Shown here piece after piece: positions 49,898 to 58,367 of a DNA stretch of 64,000 nt. The position numbers and the translations under genes were made by a program. The notes beneath the pieces are model-generated. The model made no database searches. It saw nothing but the letters and a program-made list of their open reading frames with translations, and was not told where the DNA came from. Each line of letters begins with the position of its first letter. The first letter of the stretch is position 1. The DNA comes from Actinoplanes sp. L3-i22 (GTDB lineage Bacteria; Actinomycetota; Actinomycetes; Mycobacteriales; Micromonosporaceae), in contig NZ_AP024745.1 of NCBI RefSeq assembly GCF_019704555.1, forward strand, positions 7,944,501 through 8,008,500, read 5' to 3'.

Positions 49898-51343
49898 TTA
49901 TGGTTTGAAAGCCGCGCCGGTCGACGAGCCGGCCTTGGGCTGGGCGATGCAGTGCAGGACCCAGCCGTTGGCGCCCTCGACCGGCCACGCGTCGCGCCGC
50001 CAGCCCTTGGTCGTCGCCGGGTCGATGCTCTGGGCCGCCATGACCGCCGCCGAGCAGGCCTTCGCCACGTCCGGCTGCTTGATCAGCGGGGCCGCCGAGT
50101 CGAGCACCGGCGCGCCGGCCGGCAGCTTGATCGCCGCGAACGTCTCCCACACGTGGCTGCCGGGGCAGTACCGGGACACCGGCGGCGACGCCTGGGTGCC
50201 GATCCGGACCAGGCCGCCCCAGCACATCGGCTGGGCCGGGCACAACCCGTCGCCGCAGGCGGCGAAGCCCTCCGGAAGGGCGCCGGCGGCCGCGGTCGCG
50301 CTGGGCTTGCCGGCCGCCGAGGCGCCGTCCGGCTGGTCGCCGTTGCCGCGCAGCACGATCCCGGCCACGATCAACGCGATCACCAGGACCGCCGCGACGG
50401 CGCCGACCATCAGGGCCGGCGACTTCTTCCTTCCTTCGGTACGACCGTCGCCGGCCACCGGGGCCTGGGCCGCCTGCCGGGCCATCTCGGCCATCGCCAG
50501 CGCGGACGGGAACCGCTTCTCCGGGTCGCTCTGCAGGGCCCGTTCGACCAGCGCGAGCACCGCCGGCGGCAGGTTCGCGCCGAGCGTCTTCGGCTGTTCC
50601 TGGATCCGCTGCAGCGCCACCGCGTACGGGTTGTCGCCGACGAACGGCTTCTCCCCGGCCAGGCACTCGTAGGCCACCAGGCCCAGCGAGTACACGTCGC
50701 TGCGCCGGTCGGCGGGCTGTCCCAGCACCTGCTCCGGCGCCAGGTAGCTGGGCGTGCCGAGGACCGCGCCGGTGGCGGTCACGCCGGTCGAGTCCTCGTG
50801 CCGGGCGATGCCGAAGTCGGTGAGCAGCACGCCGCCGTCGGTGCGCAGCATGATGTTCGCCGGCTTGATGTCGCGGTGCAGGATCCCCTGGTCGTGCACG
50901 GCCTGCAGGCCCTCGGCGGCGGCCTTGACGATGCGCATCGTCTCGGCCGGCGCGATCCGGCCCTCGCGGGCCAGGCGCTGCGCGAGGGACTCGCCGTCGA
51001 CGAACTCCATCACCAGGAAGGTGTAGCCGCCGGCCTGCCCGACGTCGTGGATCGACGCGACGGACGGGTGGTTGACCCGGGCCATCGCGTGCGCCTCGGC
51101 CGCGAAACGCCGGATGAACTCGGGGTCCTGCGCTGCCGCGGGCAGCATGGTTTTGATGGCGACGACCCGGTTCAACGACTCGTCGAGGGCCCGCCAGACC
51201 TCGCCCATCCCACCGGCGCCGAGCCGGTTCTCCAGGCGGTAGCGGTCGCCCAGTCGCATGCCGGCCCCAAGGCCGAAATTCGGTTGCACGCGCGCATCGT
51301 AGGGGTCAGCCGTTAAATCCAGTAAATCTTTCGGGCGTGTCAT
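49898..51343 (-). CDS. PknB-type Ser/Thr protein kinase with extracellular domain
   Basis: 481 residues. Kinase domain about 30-290 with LGAGGMGEVW, VAIK (K64), HRDIKPAN (D158) and DFGIAR (D176), so it is active. One transmembrane helix (309-331), then an extracellular domain of about 130 residues with four to six cysteines and no PASTA repeats; its ligand is unknown. Codons 7 and 10 are TTA (51323-51325 and 51314-51316), rare in this DNA. Start overlaps the MocR stop (ATGA), so expression depends on the upstream gene and likely on the bldA-type tRNA. Confidence 0.92.
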   Translation of the reverse strand: MTRPKDLLDLTADPYDARVQPNFGLGAGMRLGDRYRLENRLGAGGMGEVWRALDESLNRVVAIKTMLPAAAQDPEFIRRFAAEAHAMARVNHPSVASIHDVGQAGGYTFLVMEFVDGESLAQRLAREGRIAPAETMRIVKAAAEGLQAVHDQGILHRDIKPANIMLRTDGGVLLTDFGIARHEDSTGVTATGAVLGTPSYLAPEQVLGQPADRRSDVYSLGLVAYECLAGEKPFVGDNPYAVALQRIQEQPKTLGANLPPAVLALVERALQSDPEKRFPSALAMAEMARQAAQAPVAGDGRTEGRKKSPALMVGAVAAVLVIALIVAGIVLRGNGDQPDGASAAGKPSATAAAGALPEGFAACGDGLCPAQPMCWGGLVRIGTQASPPVSRYCPGSHVWETFAAIKLPAGAPVLDSAAPLIKQPDVAKACSAAVMAAQSIDPATTKGWRRDAWPVEGANGWVLHCIAQPKAGSSTGAAFKP

Positions 51344-52731
51344 TTTTGGAATGCGCGCGCGAGCCTCCGGACGGCCTCGTCCATCAGGTCCGCCGGCGCC
51401 GCCGCGTAGGTCAGGCGCAGGTGCGGCGCGGGTGGCTCGGCGGCGTACCAGGGGCGCCCCGGGAACACGACGACGCCCTGCTCAGCGGCCTTGCCGGCGA
51501 GTGCCGTGTCGTCCGTGCCCTCGGCCAGCCGGACCCAGAGATGCAGGCCGCCGCGCGGAATCACCGCCGGCACCAATGCGGGTAAATGCCGCTCCAGTGC
51601 GGAAAGGAGTGCTTCACGCCGATTTCGCAATTCCTTTCCGAGGGTACGGAGATGCCGCCCCCACGCCGGCCCGGAGACGAACTCGAGAGCCGCCTGCTGT
51701 AACGGTCCCGCAACGAAGAAGTCGTCGAGCAGGCGGGCCGCCCGCAGCCGCGCCCCGGCCGGCCCGCGCGCCCCGATCGCCGCGATCCGCAGCCCGGGCG
51801 CCGCCGACTTGGTCAGCGACCGGAGGTAGACGACGTGCCCACCCGGGTCGTCCGCGGCGAGCGGCGCCGGCGCCGCCCCGTCGATCACCAGGTCCCGCGC
51901 GTAGTCGTCCTCGATCAGGAACGCCCCGTGGTCCCGGACCGCGGCCAGCACCGCGGCCCGCCGGTCCGCGGCCAGTGTCGCGCCGCTCGGGTTGGCGTAG
52001 AGCGGCTGGCAGTAGAAGAGCCGCGCCCCGGTCCGCGCGAACGCCGCCGCGAGCTGGTCGGGCCGCACCCCGTCGGCGTCGGCCGGCACCGGCACCACCC
52101 GCAGCCCGCCGGCGTGCGCGGCGGCGAGCGCCCCCAGATAGGTCGGCGACTCGACGAGCAGCGTGTCGCCGGGCGTGGCCAGCGCCCGGAACGCGGACGA
52201 CAGCGCGGCCTGCCCACCCGGGCAGATCACCAGGTCCCGGGCCCGCAACCCGGTGCCCAGCGAGCGGGCGAACCAGTCGCGCAGGTCCTCGCGCCCCTCG
52301 GCCGGGCCGCGCTGCCAGGCGGCCGGCTGGCGGGCGACCCGGGCCAGCGCCGTCCCGAGGGCGGCGGCCGGCTGCAGGTCGGCGTGCAGGTACCCACCGG
52401 ACAGCGGGATGGCGCCCTCCGGCGGCAGCGCCAGTAACGCCTGCATCTCGCTCTCGCCGAACCGGCCCGGCCCGAGCGCGACCGTCTGCCAGGACAGGTC
52501 GGGGCCGCGGACCGGCTCGGGGCGCGCCGCCACGAACGTGCCCCGGCCCGGGCGGGCCTCCACCAGACCCTGCGCGACCAGGGCACGGATCGCCTCGGCG
52601 ACGGTGACCGGCGACGCGCCGTGGTGGGCGGTCAGCTCGCGGACCGACGGCAGCCGCGATCCCGGGGCGGCGCCGGTGATCCGGCCCCGAAGATCTTGGA
52701 TAACACGGGCCGCTGCGTTACCGTCATTCAT
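51340..52731 (-). CDS. MocR-type regulator (GntR HTH + aminotransferase-like domain)
   Basis: 463 residues from ATG 52731. Residues 1-75 are a GntR winged helix (GSRLPSVRELTAHHGASPVTVAEAIRALVAQGLVEARPGRGTFVA). The rest is a fold-type I aminotransferase domain with the PLP lysine in SLTKSAAPGLRIA. MocR proteins sense PLP or amino compounds. Three TTA codons are in frame (codons 99, 344, 383). It is coupled to the kinase gene and its start codon overlaps that of the divergent EamA gene, which is a likely target. Confidence 0.92.
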   Translation of the reverse strand: MNDGNAAARVIQDLRGRITGAAPGSRLPSVRELTAHHGASPVTVAEAIRALVAQGLVEARPGRGTFVAARPEPVRGPDLSWQTVALGPGRFGESEMQALLALPPEGAIPLSGGYLHADLQPAAALGTALARVARQPAAWQRGPAEGREDLRDWFARSLGTGLRARDLVICPGGQAALSSAFRALATPGDTLLVESPTYLGALAAAHAGGLRVVPVPADADGVRPDQLAAAFARTGARLFYCQPLYANPSGATLAADRRAAVLAAVRDHGAFLIEDDYARDLVIDGAAPAPLAADDPGGHVVYLRSLTKSAAPGLRIAAIGARGPAGARLRAARLLDDFFVAGPLQQAALEFVSGPAWGRHLRTLGKELRNRREALLSALERHLPALVPAVIPRGGLHLWVRLAEGTDDTALAGKAAEQGVVVFPGRPWYAAEPPAPHLRLTYAAAPADLMDEAVRRLARAFQK

Positions 52732-52771
52732 GAGAGAACAGAGTAGCGCTACTGACCGCAGCACGGTAACG
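52716..52771. promoter_or_regulatory. Compact divergent control region with overlapping start codons
   Basis: CATG at 52729-52732 holds both start codons: CAT read in reverse for MocR and ATG for EamA. CGTTACCGT (52716-52724) and its inverse ACGGTAACG (52763-52771) lie symmetrically, and a perfect palindrome AGTAGCGCTACT (52742-52753) lies near the centre, inside the first EamA codons. Both mRNAs would have to be leaderless or nearly so. Confidence 0.7.
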
Positions 52772-53698
52772 GCCGGCCTGGTCCTCGGCGCGGTGGGTGT
52801 GCTGGCGTTCAGCATGTCGCTGCCGGCCACCCGGGTCGCCGTGCACGACCTGGACCCGTGGTTCGTGGCCTTCGGCCGGGCAGTCGGCGCGGCCGTCCTG
52901 GCGGTCGTCTATCTGGCCTGGACCCGGGCGCCCCGGCCGACCCGCACGCAGTGGCTGCGGCTGCCGATCGTCGCGCTCGGCGTGGTCGTCGGGTTCCCGC
53001 TGTTCACCTCGCTCGCGCTGACCAGCCAGACCTCGTCGCACGGCGCGGTGGTCGTCACCGTGCTCCCGGCGATGACCGCGGTGTTCGCCGCACTGCGCGC
53101 GCACGAGCGGCCGCCGCTCGCGTTCTGGCTGGCCAGCGGCGGCGGCCTGGTGGCCGTGCTGACGTTCCTGATCACCTCCGGGGCGGTCCGGGGCGGGCTG
53201 ACCCCGGCCGACCTGTACCTGCTGACCGCCGTGGTGCTGTGCGGGCTGGGCTACGCCGAGGGCGGCGCGCTGGCCCGGGAGCTGGGCGGGGCGCGGACGA
53301 TCTGCTGGGCGCTGCTGATCGCGCTGCCGGTGACCCTGCCGATCACGCTGGTGACCCTGCCGGCGCGGGCCGGCGCGCACAGCTGGGCCGCGTTCGGCTA
53401 CCTCACCGTGATCTCGATGTTCCTCGGCTTCTTCGCCTGGTACGCCGGGCTGGCCAAGGGCGGGATCGCCAAGGTCGGCCAGATCCAGCTCGCCCAGCCG
53501 GTGCTGACCCTGATCTGGTCGGCGCTGCTGCTGGGCGAGCCGGTCAGCCCCGCGTCGATCGGGGCGGCCGTGGTGGTGCTGGGCTGCGTGGTGCTGACCC
53601 AGCGCACTCGTCAGGGCTCGCGGGTCAGCTTCCACCACAGGGAGGGCGCACTGGTCGCGGCGTCGGCGAGCAGCGGAACCCGTACCCCCGAAGCCTGA
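52730..53698 (+). CDS. EamA-family metabolite exporter
   Basis: 322 residues, about ten hydrophobic segments in two EamA halves (GLVLGAVGVLAFSMSLPATRV...; LTPADLYLLTAVVLCGLGYAEGG...). Family members export amino acids or other small metabolites. The MocR regulator divergent from it fits an amino-compound exporter. The last 88 bp overlap the convergent carboxypeptidase gene, so the C-terminal 29 residues (after RQGSRVSFHHREG) are an unusual extension. Confidence 0.9.
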   Translation: MREQSSATDRSTVTAGLVLGAVGVLAFSMSLPATRVAVHDLDPWFVAFGRAVGAAVLAVVYLAWTRAPRPTRTQWLRLPIVALGVVVGFPLFTSLALTSQTSSHGAVVVTVLPAMTAVFAALRAHERPPLAFWLASGGGLVAVLTFLITSGAVRGGLTPADLYLLTAVVLCGLGYAEGGALARELGGARTICWALLIALPVTLPITLVTLPARAGAHSWAAFGYLTVISMFLGFFAWYAGLAKGGIAKVGQIQLAQPVLTLIWSALLLGEPVSPASIGAAVVVLGCVVLTQRTRQGSRVSFHHREGALVAASASSGTRTPEA

Positions 53699-55356
53699 AC
53701 CTCGCCCACCGACTGCCCGGCGGTGACCAGCGGCCCCGGTTTTGTCGTCGTGGTGGTGACCTTGACCGCGAGGCCGGGCCAGCCGACCACCTTCAGCGCG
53801 CTCGCCGGCGACACCGGGGTCCGCGCGCCCCAGGCGGTCTCGACCGCGCCGACCGGCGTGACGGCGAGCAGGTCGTACTCCTTCACGGCCTTGCGAACCA
53901 CCGAGAGCAGCGAGCGGACCACCTTGTTGACCGCGGCGAGCTGCTCCGGGGTGTGCGCGCCGGGCTGGTTGAAGACCGCGCCGACCAGCACCAGCGTCTT
54001 CGAGCCGACCTTGAGCCGGGACGCGAAGAGCAGGTTGCCACCGGCCTGGGTGGTCGAGCCGGTCTTGATCCCGAAGACCCCGTCGACGCCGAGCAGGTCG
54101 TTGTAGTTCTTGATCGTCCCGACCACCGGGATCTCCGCGCTGCGCAGCTCGACGATGTCCGCGAAGACGTCGAACTTCAGCACCGCCCGGCCCAGCTTCA
54201 CCTGGTCCGCGGCGGTGCTGGTGGTCGACGGCAGGAAGCCGCTCGGGTCGGTGTACTCGGTGTCGGTCATGCCGAGCTCGTCCGCGGCCGCGTTCATCTT
54301 CGCCAGGAAGTCGTCGACGCCGCCGGCGTCCCAGACCGCGAGCTGGTGCGCGATGTTGTTCGCGGACGGGAGCATCAGCGCCTCGATCGCGTCCCGCTCG
54401 GTCAGCTTCTCCCCCGCGACCACCTGGACCAGGGACTGGCCGCTCGGGATCCGCGAGGTGTAGTCGGCCACGTCGGCGGCGGTGACGGTCAGCTCCGGGC
54501 CCTCGTCGGTGCCCTCGAGCGGATGGTTCTTCAGGATGACGTAGGCGGTCATCACCTTGGCCACGCTGCCGATCGGCTCGGTCTGCGCGCTGCCCGAGCC
54601 GCCGATCCGGCCCAGGCCCTCGATCATCAGCTCCGCGGAGCCCTTCGACGGCCAGGGGATCTTGGGCAGCGTGCCCGGGATCTTCAGGGTGGCGGCGATC
54701 GAGGTGGTCAGGGTCGCGTTCGGCAGATCGCGGGTGAGCTGCACCGCGGCGCCCGAGCCGAGCAGCGCGACCAGCAGGAACACCGCGACCAGGATCGCCG
54801 CCAGGCGCCGGGACCTGCGCTTCGCCTTCGGTACGGCGGTCTGCCCGCCCTGATAGGTGCCGCCGGGGACGGGAACCGACGCCCGCCCCGGCGTCTGCGA
54901 CGGCACGGGCGGTTGCTGCGGAGGAGGCGGCTGATTCGTCACAGGCGGGCTGAACGCGGGCTGGCGCGTCGCCGCATCGTATGCCGGCGCGGGCGCCGGG
55001 GGCACCGGAACAGCGGCCCGCCCGGCGGACTGGGGCGGCTGAGGCGCCAATGGCGGCGGCTGAGGCGCGAGTGGCGGCGGCTGCTGAAACGCGATCGGCT
55101 GCTGCGGAACCACCGGATGCTGCGGCGCGACCATCGGCGCCTGCTGTGCCTGCTGGAAGACGACCGGTTGCTGAGGAACCGGCACCGAGGCGCGTCCGGG
55201 TAGCGCGGGCGTCGGCGGCGGGCTGTGCTGCACCGCGTGATCGCCGGGTCTCGGCCCGGGGACCCGCGCCGACCCGGCAGCCGGGTGGCCCTCGCCCTCC
55301 GGCGACACCGGCGTCTCCCGTCCGGCCCCGTCGATCGGCTCCGCCCCCTGCGTCAT
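53611..55356 (-). CDS. D-alanyl-D-alanine carboxypeptidase (S11, PBP5-like) with proline-rich head
   Basis: 581 residues from ATG 55356. The first 180 residues are cytoplasmic and rich in Pro, Gln and Ala, with three GRA(S/A)VPVP repeats (54-61, 112-119, 157-164). One transmembrane helix (184-206) follows. The outer S11 domain has SVAK (S264, K267), SAN (S331, N333) and KTG (430-432), all intact. It trims the terminal D-Ala of peptidoglycan stem peptides. The long head is absent from classical PBP5 and may bind a cell-wall or division partner. Confidence 0.92.
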   Translation of the reverse strand: MTQGAEPIDGAGRETPVSPEGEGHPAAGSARVPGPRPGDHAVQHSPPPTPALPGRASVPVPQQPVVFQQAQQAPMVAPQHPVVPQQPIAFQQPPPLAPQPPPLAPQPPQSAGRAAVPVPPAPAPAYDAATRQPAFSPPVTNQPPPPQQPPVPSQTPGRASVPVPGGTYQGGQTAVPKAKRRSRRLAAILVAVFLLVALLGSGAAVQLTRDLPNATLTTSIAATLKIPGTLPKIPWPSKGSAELMIEGLGRIGGSGSAQTEPIGSVAKVMTAYVILKNHPLEGTDEGPELTVTAADVADYTSRIPSGQSLVQVVAGEKLTERDAIEALMLPSANNIAHQLAVWDAGGVDDFLAKMNAAADELGMTDTEYTDPSGFLPSTTSTAADQVKLGRAVLKFDVFADIVELRSAEIPVVGTIKNYNDLLGVDGVFGIKTGSTTQAGGNLLFASRLKVGSKTLVLVGAVFNQPGAHTPEQLAAVNKVVRSLLSVVRKAVKEYDLLAVTPVGAVETAWGARTPVSPASALKVVGWPGLAVKVTTTTTKPGPLVTAGQSVGEVQASGVRVPLLADAATSAPSLWWKLTREP

Positions 55357-55609
55357 GAAACCCGCCCCTCCTCGCCGCCCGGACCCCCCGGACGCCGGAC
55401 CCAGTATTCCTGAGCTGCTCAAATTCAGCCGAACCCGATCACCACCAGGGCAGATATCGGACAGCACTTCCAGCATCGGGGCATTTTCCCCCGGGCTCCA
55501 TCCCCCGTCCGATCGCCCGCAGGTGGTTTGTCACGCCCAGGCGTGGACACGATGTATTTGCATGCGTTCCACTACGGTTGGTAGTTCGCCACAGCGTCAG
55601 GGGGACCGG

Positions 55610-56842
55610 ATGAGTACCGCCGATGTCGTGATCACCGGAATGGGCGTCACCACCCCGCTGGGTGGGGACGTGGAGTCCCTCTGGACCAACATGCTCGCCG
55701 GCCGGTCGGGCGTGCGCCGGATCGACGACCTGGTCAAGGGCTACCCGCACTGGGAGGACCTGCCGACCCTGATCGCCGCGCCGATGGCCGTCGACCCGGC
55801 CACCGTGCTGCCCCGGGTGCAGGCCCGCCGCCTGGACCGTTGCGAGCAGGCCGCTCTGGTCGCGGCCCGGCAGGCGTGGACGGACGCGGGCGCGCCGGAG
55901 GTGGCCGGCGAGCGCCTCGCCGCGGTGATCGGCTCCGGGATCGGCGGCATCACCACGATCCTCGACCAGGACGACCTGATCGAGGAGAAGGGCCCGTCCA
56001 AGGTCTCCCCGCTGGTCGTCCCGATGATGATGCCGAACGGCCCGGCCGGCTGGGTCAGCATCGAGTTCGGCGCGAAGGCCGGGGCCTACGCGACGGTGTC
56101 GGCGTGCGCGTCCGGCGCCGAGGCGCTGGCGCTGGCCGCCCGGCTGATCCGGGCCGGCGAGGTCGACGTGGTGATCGCCGGTGGCGCCGAGGCCTGCATC
56201 GCCCCGCTGCCGATCGCCGGGTTCGCCCAGGCCCGCACGCTGTCCAAGCGCAACGACGACCCGGAGCGCGCCTCCCGCCCGTTCGACACCGACCGCGACG
56301 GCTTCGTCCTGGGCGAGGGCGCCGGCGTGCTGATCCTGGAGCGCGCCGACTTCGCCGAGGCCCGCGGCGCGCGGATCCTGGGCCGGCTCGCCGGCTACGG
56401 CGTCACCTCCGACGCGCATCACATCACCGGCCCGGACCCGACCGGCGCCGGCCAGATCCGCGCCATCCAGGCCGCGCTGCGCCTCGCGGACCTGACGCCG
56501 ACCGATATCGATCACGTCAACTGCCACGCCACCTCGACCGTGGTCGGCGATCTCGGGGAGGCCGCCGCGGTGCAGGCCGCGCTCGGCGACCACGTCGTGC
56601 TCACCGCCCCGAAGTCCAGCTTCGGCCACCTGGTCGGCGCGGCCGGCGCGGTGGAGAGCATCGTCACGCTGCTCTCCCTCCGCGACGGCGTCATCCCACA
56701 GACGCTCAACCTGGAGCACAAGGCCCCCGAGGTGCACCTCGACGTCGTCGCCGGCGAGCCCCGCCACCAGCGGATCCGCGCGGCCATCTGCAACTCGTTC
56801 GGCTTCGGCGGCCAGAACGTGTCGCTGCTCTTCACCCCCTAG
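55610..56842 (+). CDS. fabF: Beta-ketoacyl-ACP synthase II
   Basis: 410 residues. Catalytic C166 in VSACASGA, H306 in NCHATST, K335 and H340 in KSSFGHLVGA match FabF. The GFGGQNVSLLF end is canonical. It extends acyl-ACP in fatty acid synthesis. It stands alone, without acpP or fabD neighbours; the usual operon must be elsewhere or this is a second copy. A structured repeat begins 11 nt after the stop codon. Confidence 0.93.
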   Translation: MSTADVVITGMGVTTPLGGDVESLWTNMLAGRSGVRRIDDLVKGYPHWEDLPTLIAAPMAVDPATVLPRVQARRLDRCEQAALVAARQAWTDAGAPEVAGERLAAVIGSGIGGITTILDQDDLIEEKGPSKVSPLVVPMMMPNGPAGWVSIEFGAKAGAYATVSACASGAEALALAARLIRAGEVDVVIAGGAEACIAPLPIAGFAQARTLSKRNDDPERASRPFDTDRDGFVLGEGAGVLILERADFAEARGARILGRLAGYGVTSDAHHITGPDPTGAGQIRAIQAALRLADLTPTDIDHVNCHATSTVVGDLGEAAAVQAALGDHVVLTAPKSSFGHLVGAAGAVESIVTLLSLRDGVIPQTLNLEHKAPEVHLDVVAGEPRHQRIRAAICNSFGFGGQNVSLLFTP

Positions 56843-56853
56843 ATCAACCCCAA

Positions 56854-56999
56854 GATCAAATTCAGGATTTCCGACGCTGCGGCCAATAACTGATCGTCGC
56901 TCCCGCGGGGACCCTTCCGGGCCTCGCAGGGCGCGGGGCGCCCAGAACGCGAGGCCCTACAGGGCGACGTCCGAGGGTGGTCGCGGTTTCAAAGGACCC
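56854..56999 (+). repeat. Structured 3'-UTR repeat element, copy 3
   Basis: Starts with GATCAA 11 nt after the fabF stop. Distal stem GGGCCTCGC (56919-56927) with GCGAGGCCC (56949-56957) is perfect; inner hairpin GGGCGC-ggg-GCGCCC (56929-56943). Its second half overlaps the end of the convergent gene at 56957 and supplies that gene's last 14 codons and its TAG stop. Confidence 0.85.
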
Positions 57000-58240
57000 G
57001 AGAACCAGGACCCGGTCACGGAGAAGTCGATCGGCTCCTCGGACGTCGCCGAGCGGATCCCCCAGCGCCCGTCCGCACGCAGCGCCGCGTAGTTGAGGGT
57101 CACCCCGCCCGTGCTCCAGGAGACCAGCGTCAGGCGGGTCGACGCGCGATCCGCCCGCAGGACCTCAGCCGGATCGCGCAGCCCCGGAACGAGGTGCACG
57201 GTCTTCGCCTCGGCCGACGCCACCGCGGCCTGCAACCGCTCGCCGAGCGGGTACCCCTCCCGGGACCACCGCGCCGCCAGCGTCGGGCTGCCCGCCAGCC
57301 AGTCCGCCGCGAGCCGCTCGAACTCCCGATCCCGGTGACGCGAGGCCGACGCCGCCACGATCCGCGACCCGGCGCCGGACAGCGCCTCGCACATGATCGC
57401 CAGCGGCACCTTCCCGACCAGCCTGGAGTACCGGACCGACCGGATCTCCAGCATCATCCGGTGCAGCACCACCCCCGCGATCGGCATGCCGGGCAGCTTC
57501 TTGGGCGGCTCCCGGCGCGGCGGCCGCTCCACCGGCGTGACCAGGTCAGCCGCCTGCCCCGCCCGGGACAGACACCACTCCTGATCGTCGTAGAACCTGA
57601 CCTCCGCCGAGCGGGCCACCAGCCGGCCCCCGCCCCCGAACGCGATCTCGACCTGGCCGCCGTCATCACCGCCCAACCGGAGTCCCCGCACGTCAACACT
57701 GTCGAACTCGAACCCGGTGACATCGGTGAACTCGAACCACAGCGTCGCGGCCTCCGCCGAACCGAACCGCCGGGGCACCGACACCCCGACAGACCCGTCG
57801 AGCCGCTCCCCGGCCCGCTCCACCCGGAACGTGGTGACCGCACCCCGCGCCAGGTCGTAGTCGACGGCCAGCGCCGCCGGGTCGAGCGGCAACCCGAACG
57901 CCCAGACGTGCCCCAGGTAGTCGCGGGAGTAGGGACCACTCGGTGACTCCGGACCGAGCAGGTCCGCGAGCCCGGGGCCGGCCTGCGCGATCATCCAGGC
58001 CCGCCGGGACGAGCCGGCATCCGCCATCCACGCCAGCCCGGCCCGGGCCCGGCGCTCCCGGCTCCACCGCGTCCGGCCACCGGCCGCCGCGAACAGCGCA
58101 GTGGTGTTGTTGTCCCAGATGTCGGAGATCTCGATGATCTCGCCGCGGTCGAAACGCAGCGGATCCGCCGCGATCTGCCCGATCCGTTCCACCGACCGGT
58201 CCAGCAGACCGGCGAAGATCGTCAACGCCGTACTACGCAT
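56957..58240 (-). CDS. Unrecognised protein, about 427 residues
   Basis: Start ATG 58240 (ATG 58261 possible), no clear Shine-Dalgarno. No signal peptide or membrane helix. The middle (about 130-260) has beta-strand-rich GSVGVSVPRRFGSAEAATLWFEFTDVTGFEFDSVDVRGLRL typical of a jelly-roll or similar fold, and the C-terminal 150 residues are helical, then a NTF2-like strand set (TRLTLVSWSTGGVTLNYAALRADGRWGIRS). I recognise no family. The last 14 codons lie inside the structured repeat. Confidence 0.65.
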   Translation of the reverse strand: MRSTALTIFAGLLDRSVERIGQIAADPLRFDRGEIIEISDIWDNNTTALFAAAGGRTRWSRERRARAGLAWMADAGSSRRAWMIAQAGPGLADLLGPESPSGPYSRDYLGHVWAFGLPLDPAALAVDYDLARGAVTTFRVERAGERLDGSVGVSVPRRFGSAEAATLWFEFTDVTGFEFDSVDVRGLRLGGDDGGQVEIAFGGGGRLVARSAEVRFYDDQEWCLSRAGQAADLVTPVERPPRREPPKKLPGMPIAGVVLHRMMLEIRSVRYSRLVGKVPLAIMCEALSGAGSRIVAASASRHRDREFERLAADWLAGSPTLAARWSREGYPLGERLQAAVASAEAKTVHLVPGLRDPAEVLRADRASTRLTLVSWSTGGVTLNYAALRADGRWGIRSATSEEPIDFSVTGSWFSGPLKPRPPSDVAL

Positions 58241-58309
58241 CACGACCGGAACGGTAACCATCCGGCGCCCGGCGGGCCGTAAACTCTGCGGCGCACCCGG
58301 GTTTAACCT

Positions 58310-58329
58310 ACAAAACCCGTGGGTTTTGT
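58310..58329. promoter_or_regulatory. Perfect 20-bp palindrome between divergent genes
   Basis: ACAAAACCCGTGGGTTTTGT, arms of 9 bp around GT, 38 bp before the FAD-protein start at 58368 and 69 bp before the divergent start at 58240. AT-rich arms in GC-rich DNA suit a regulator site. Confidence 0.65.
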
Positions 58330-58367
58330 GGTTTGCTGTGCCAAGCGTCGACCTGCGGGAGAGTAAG

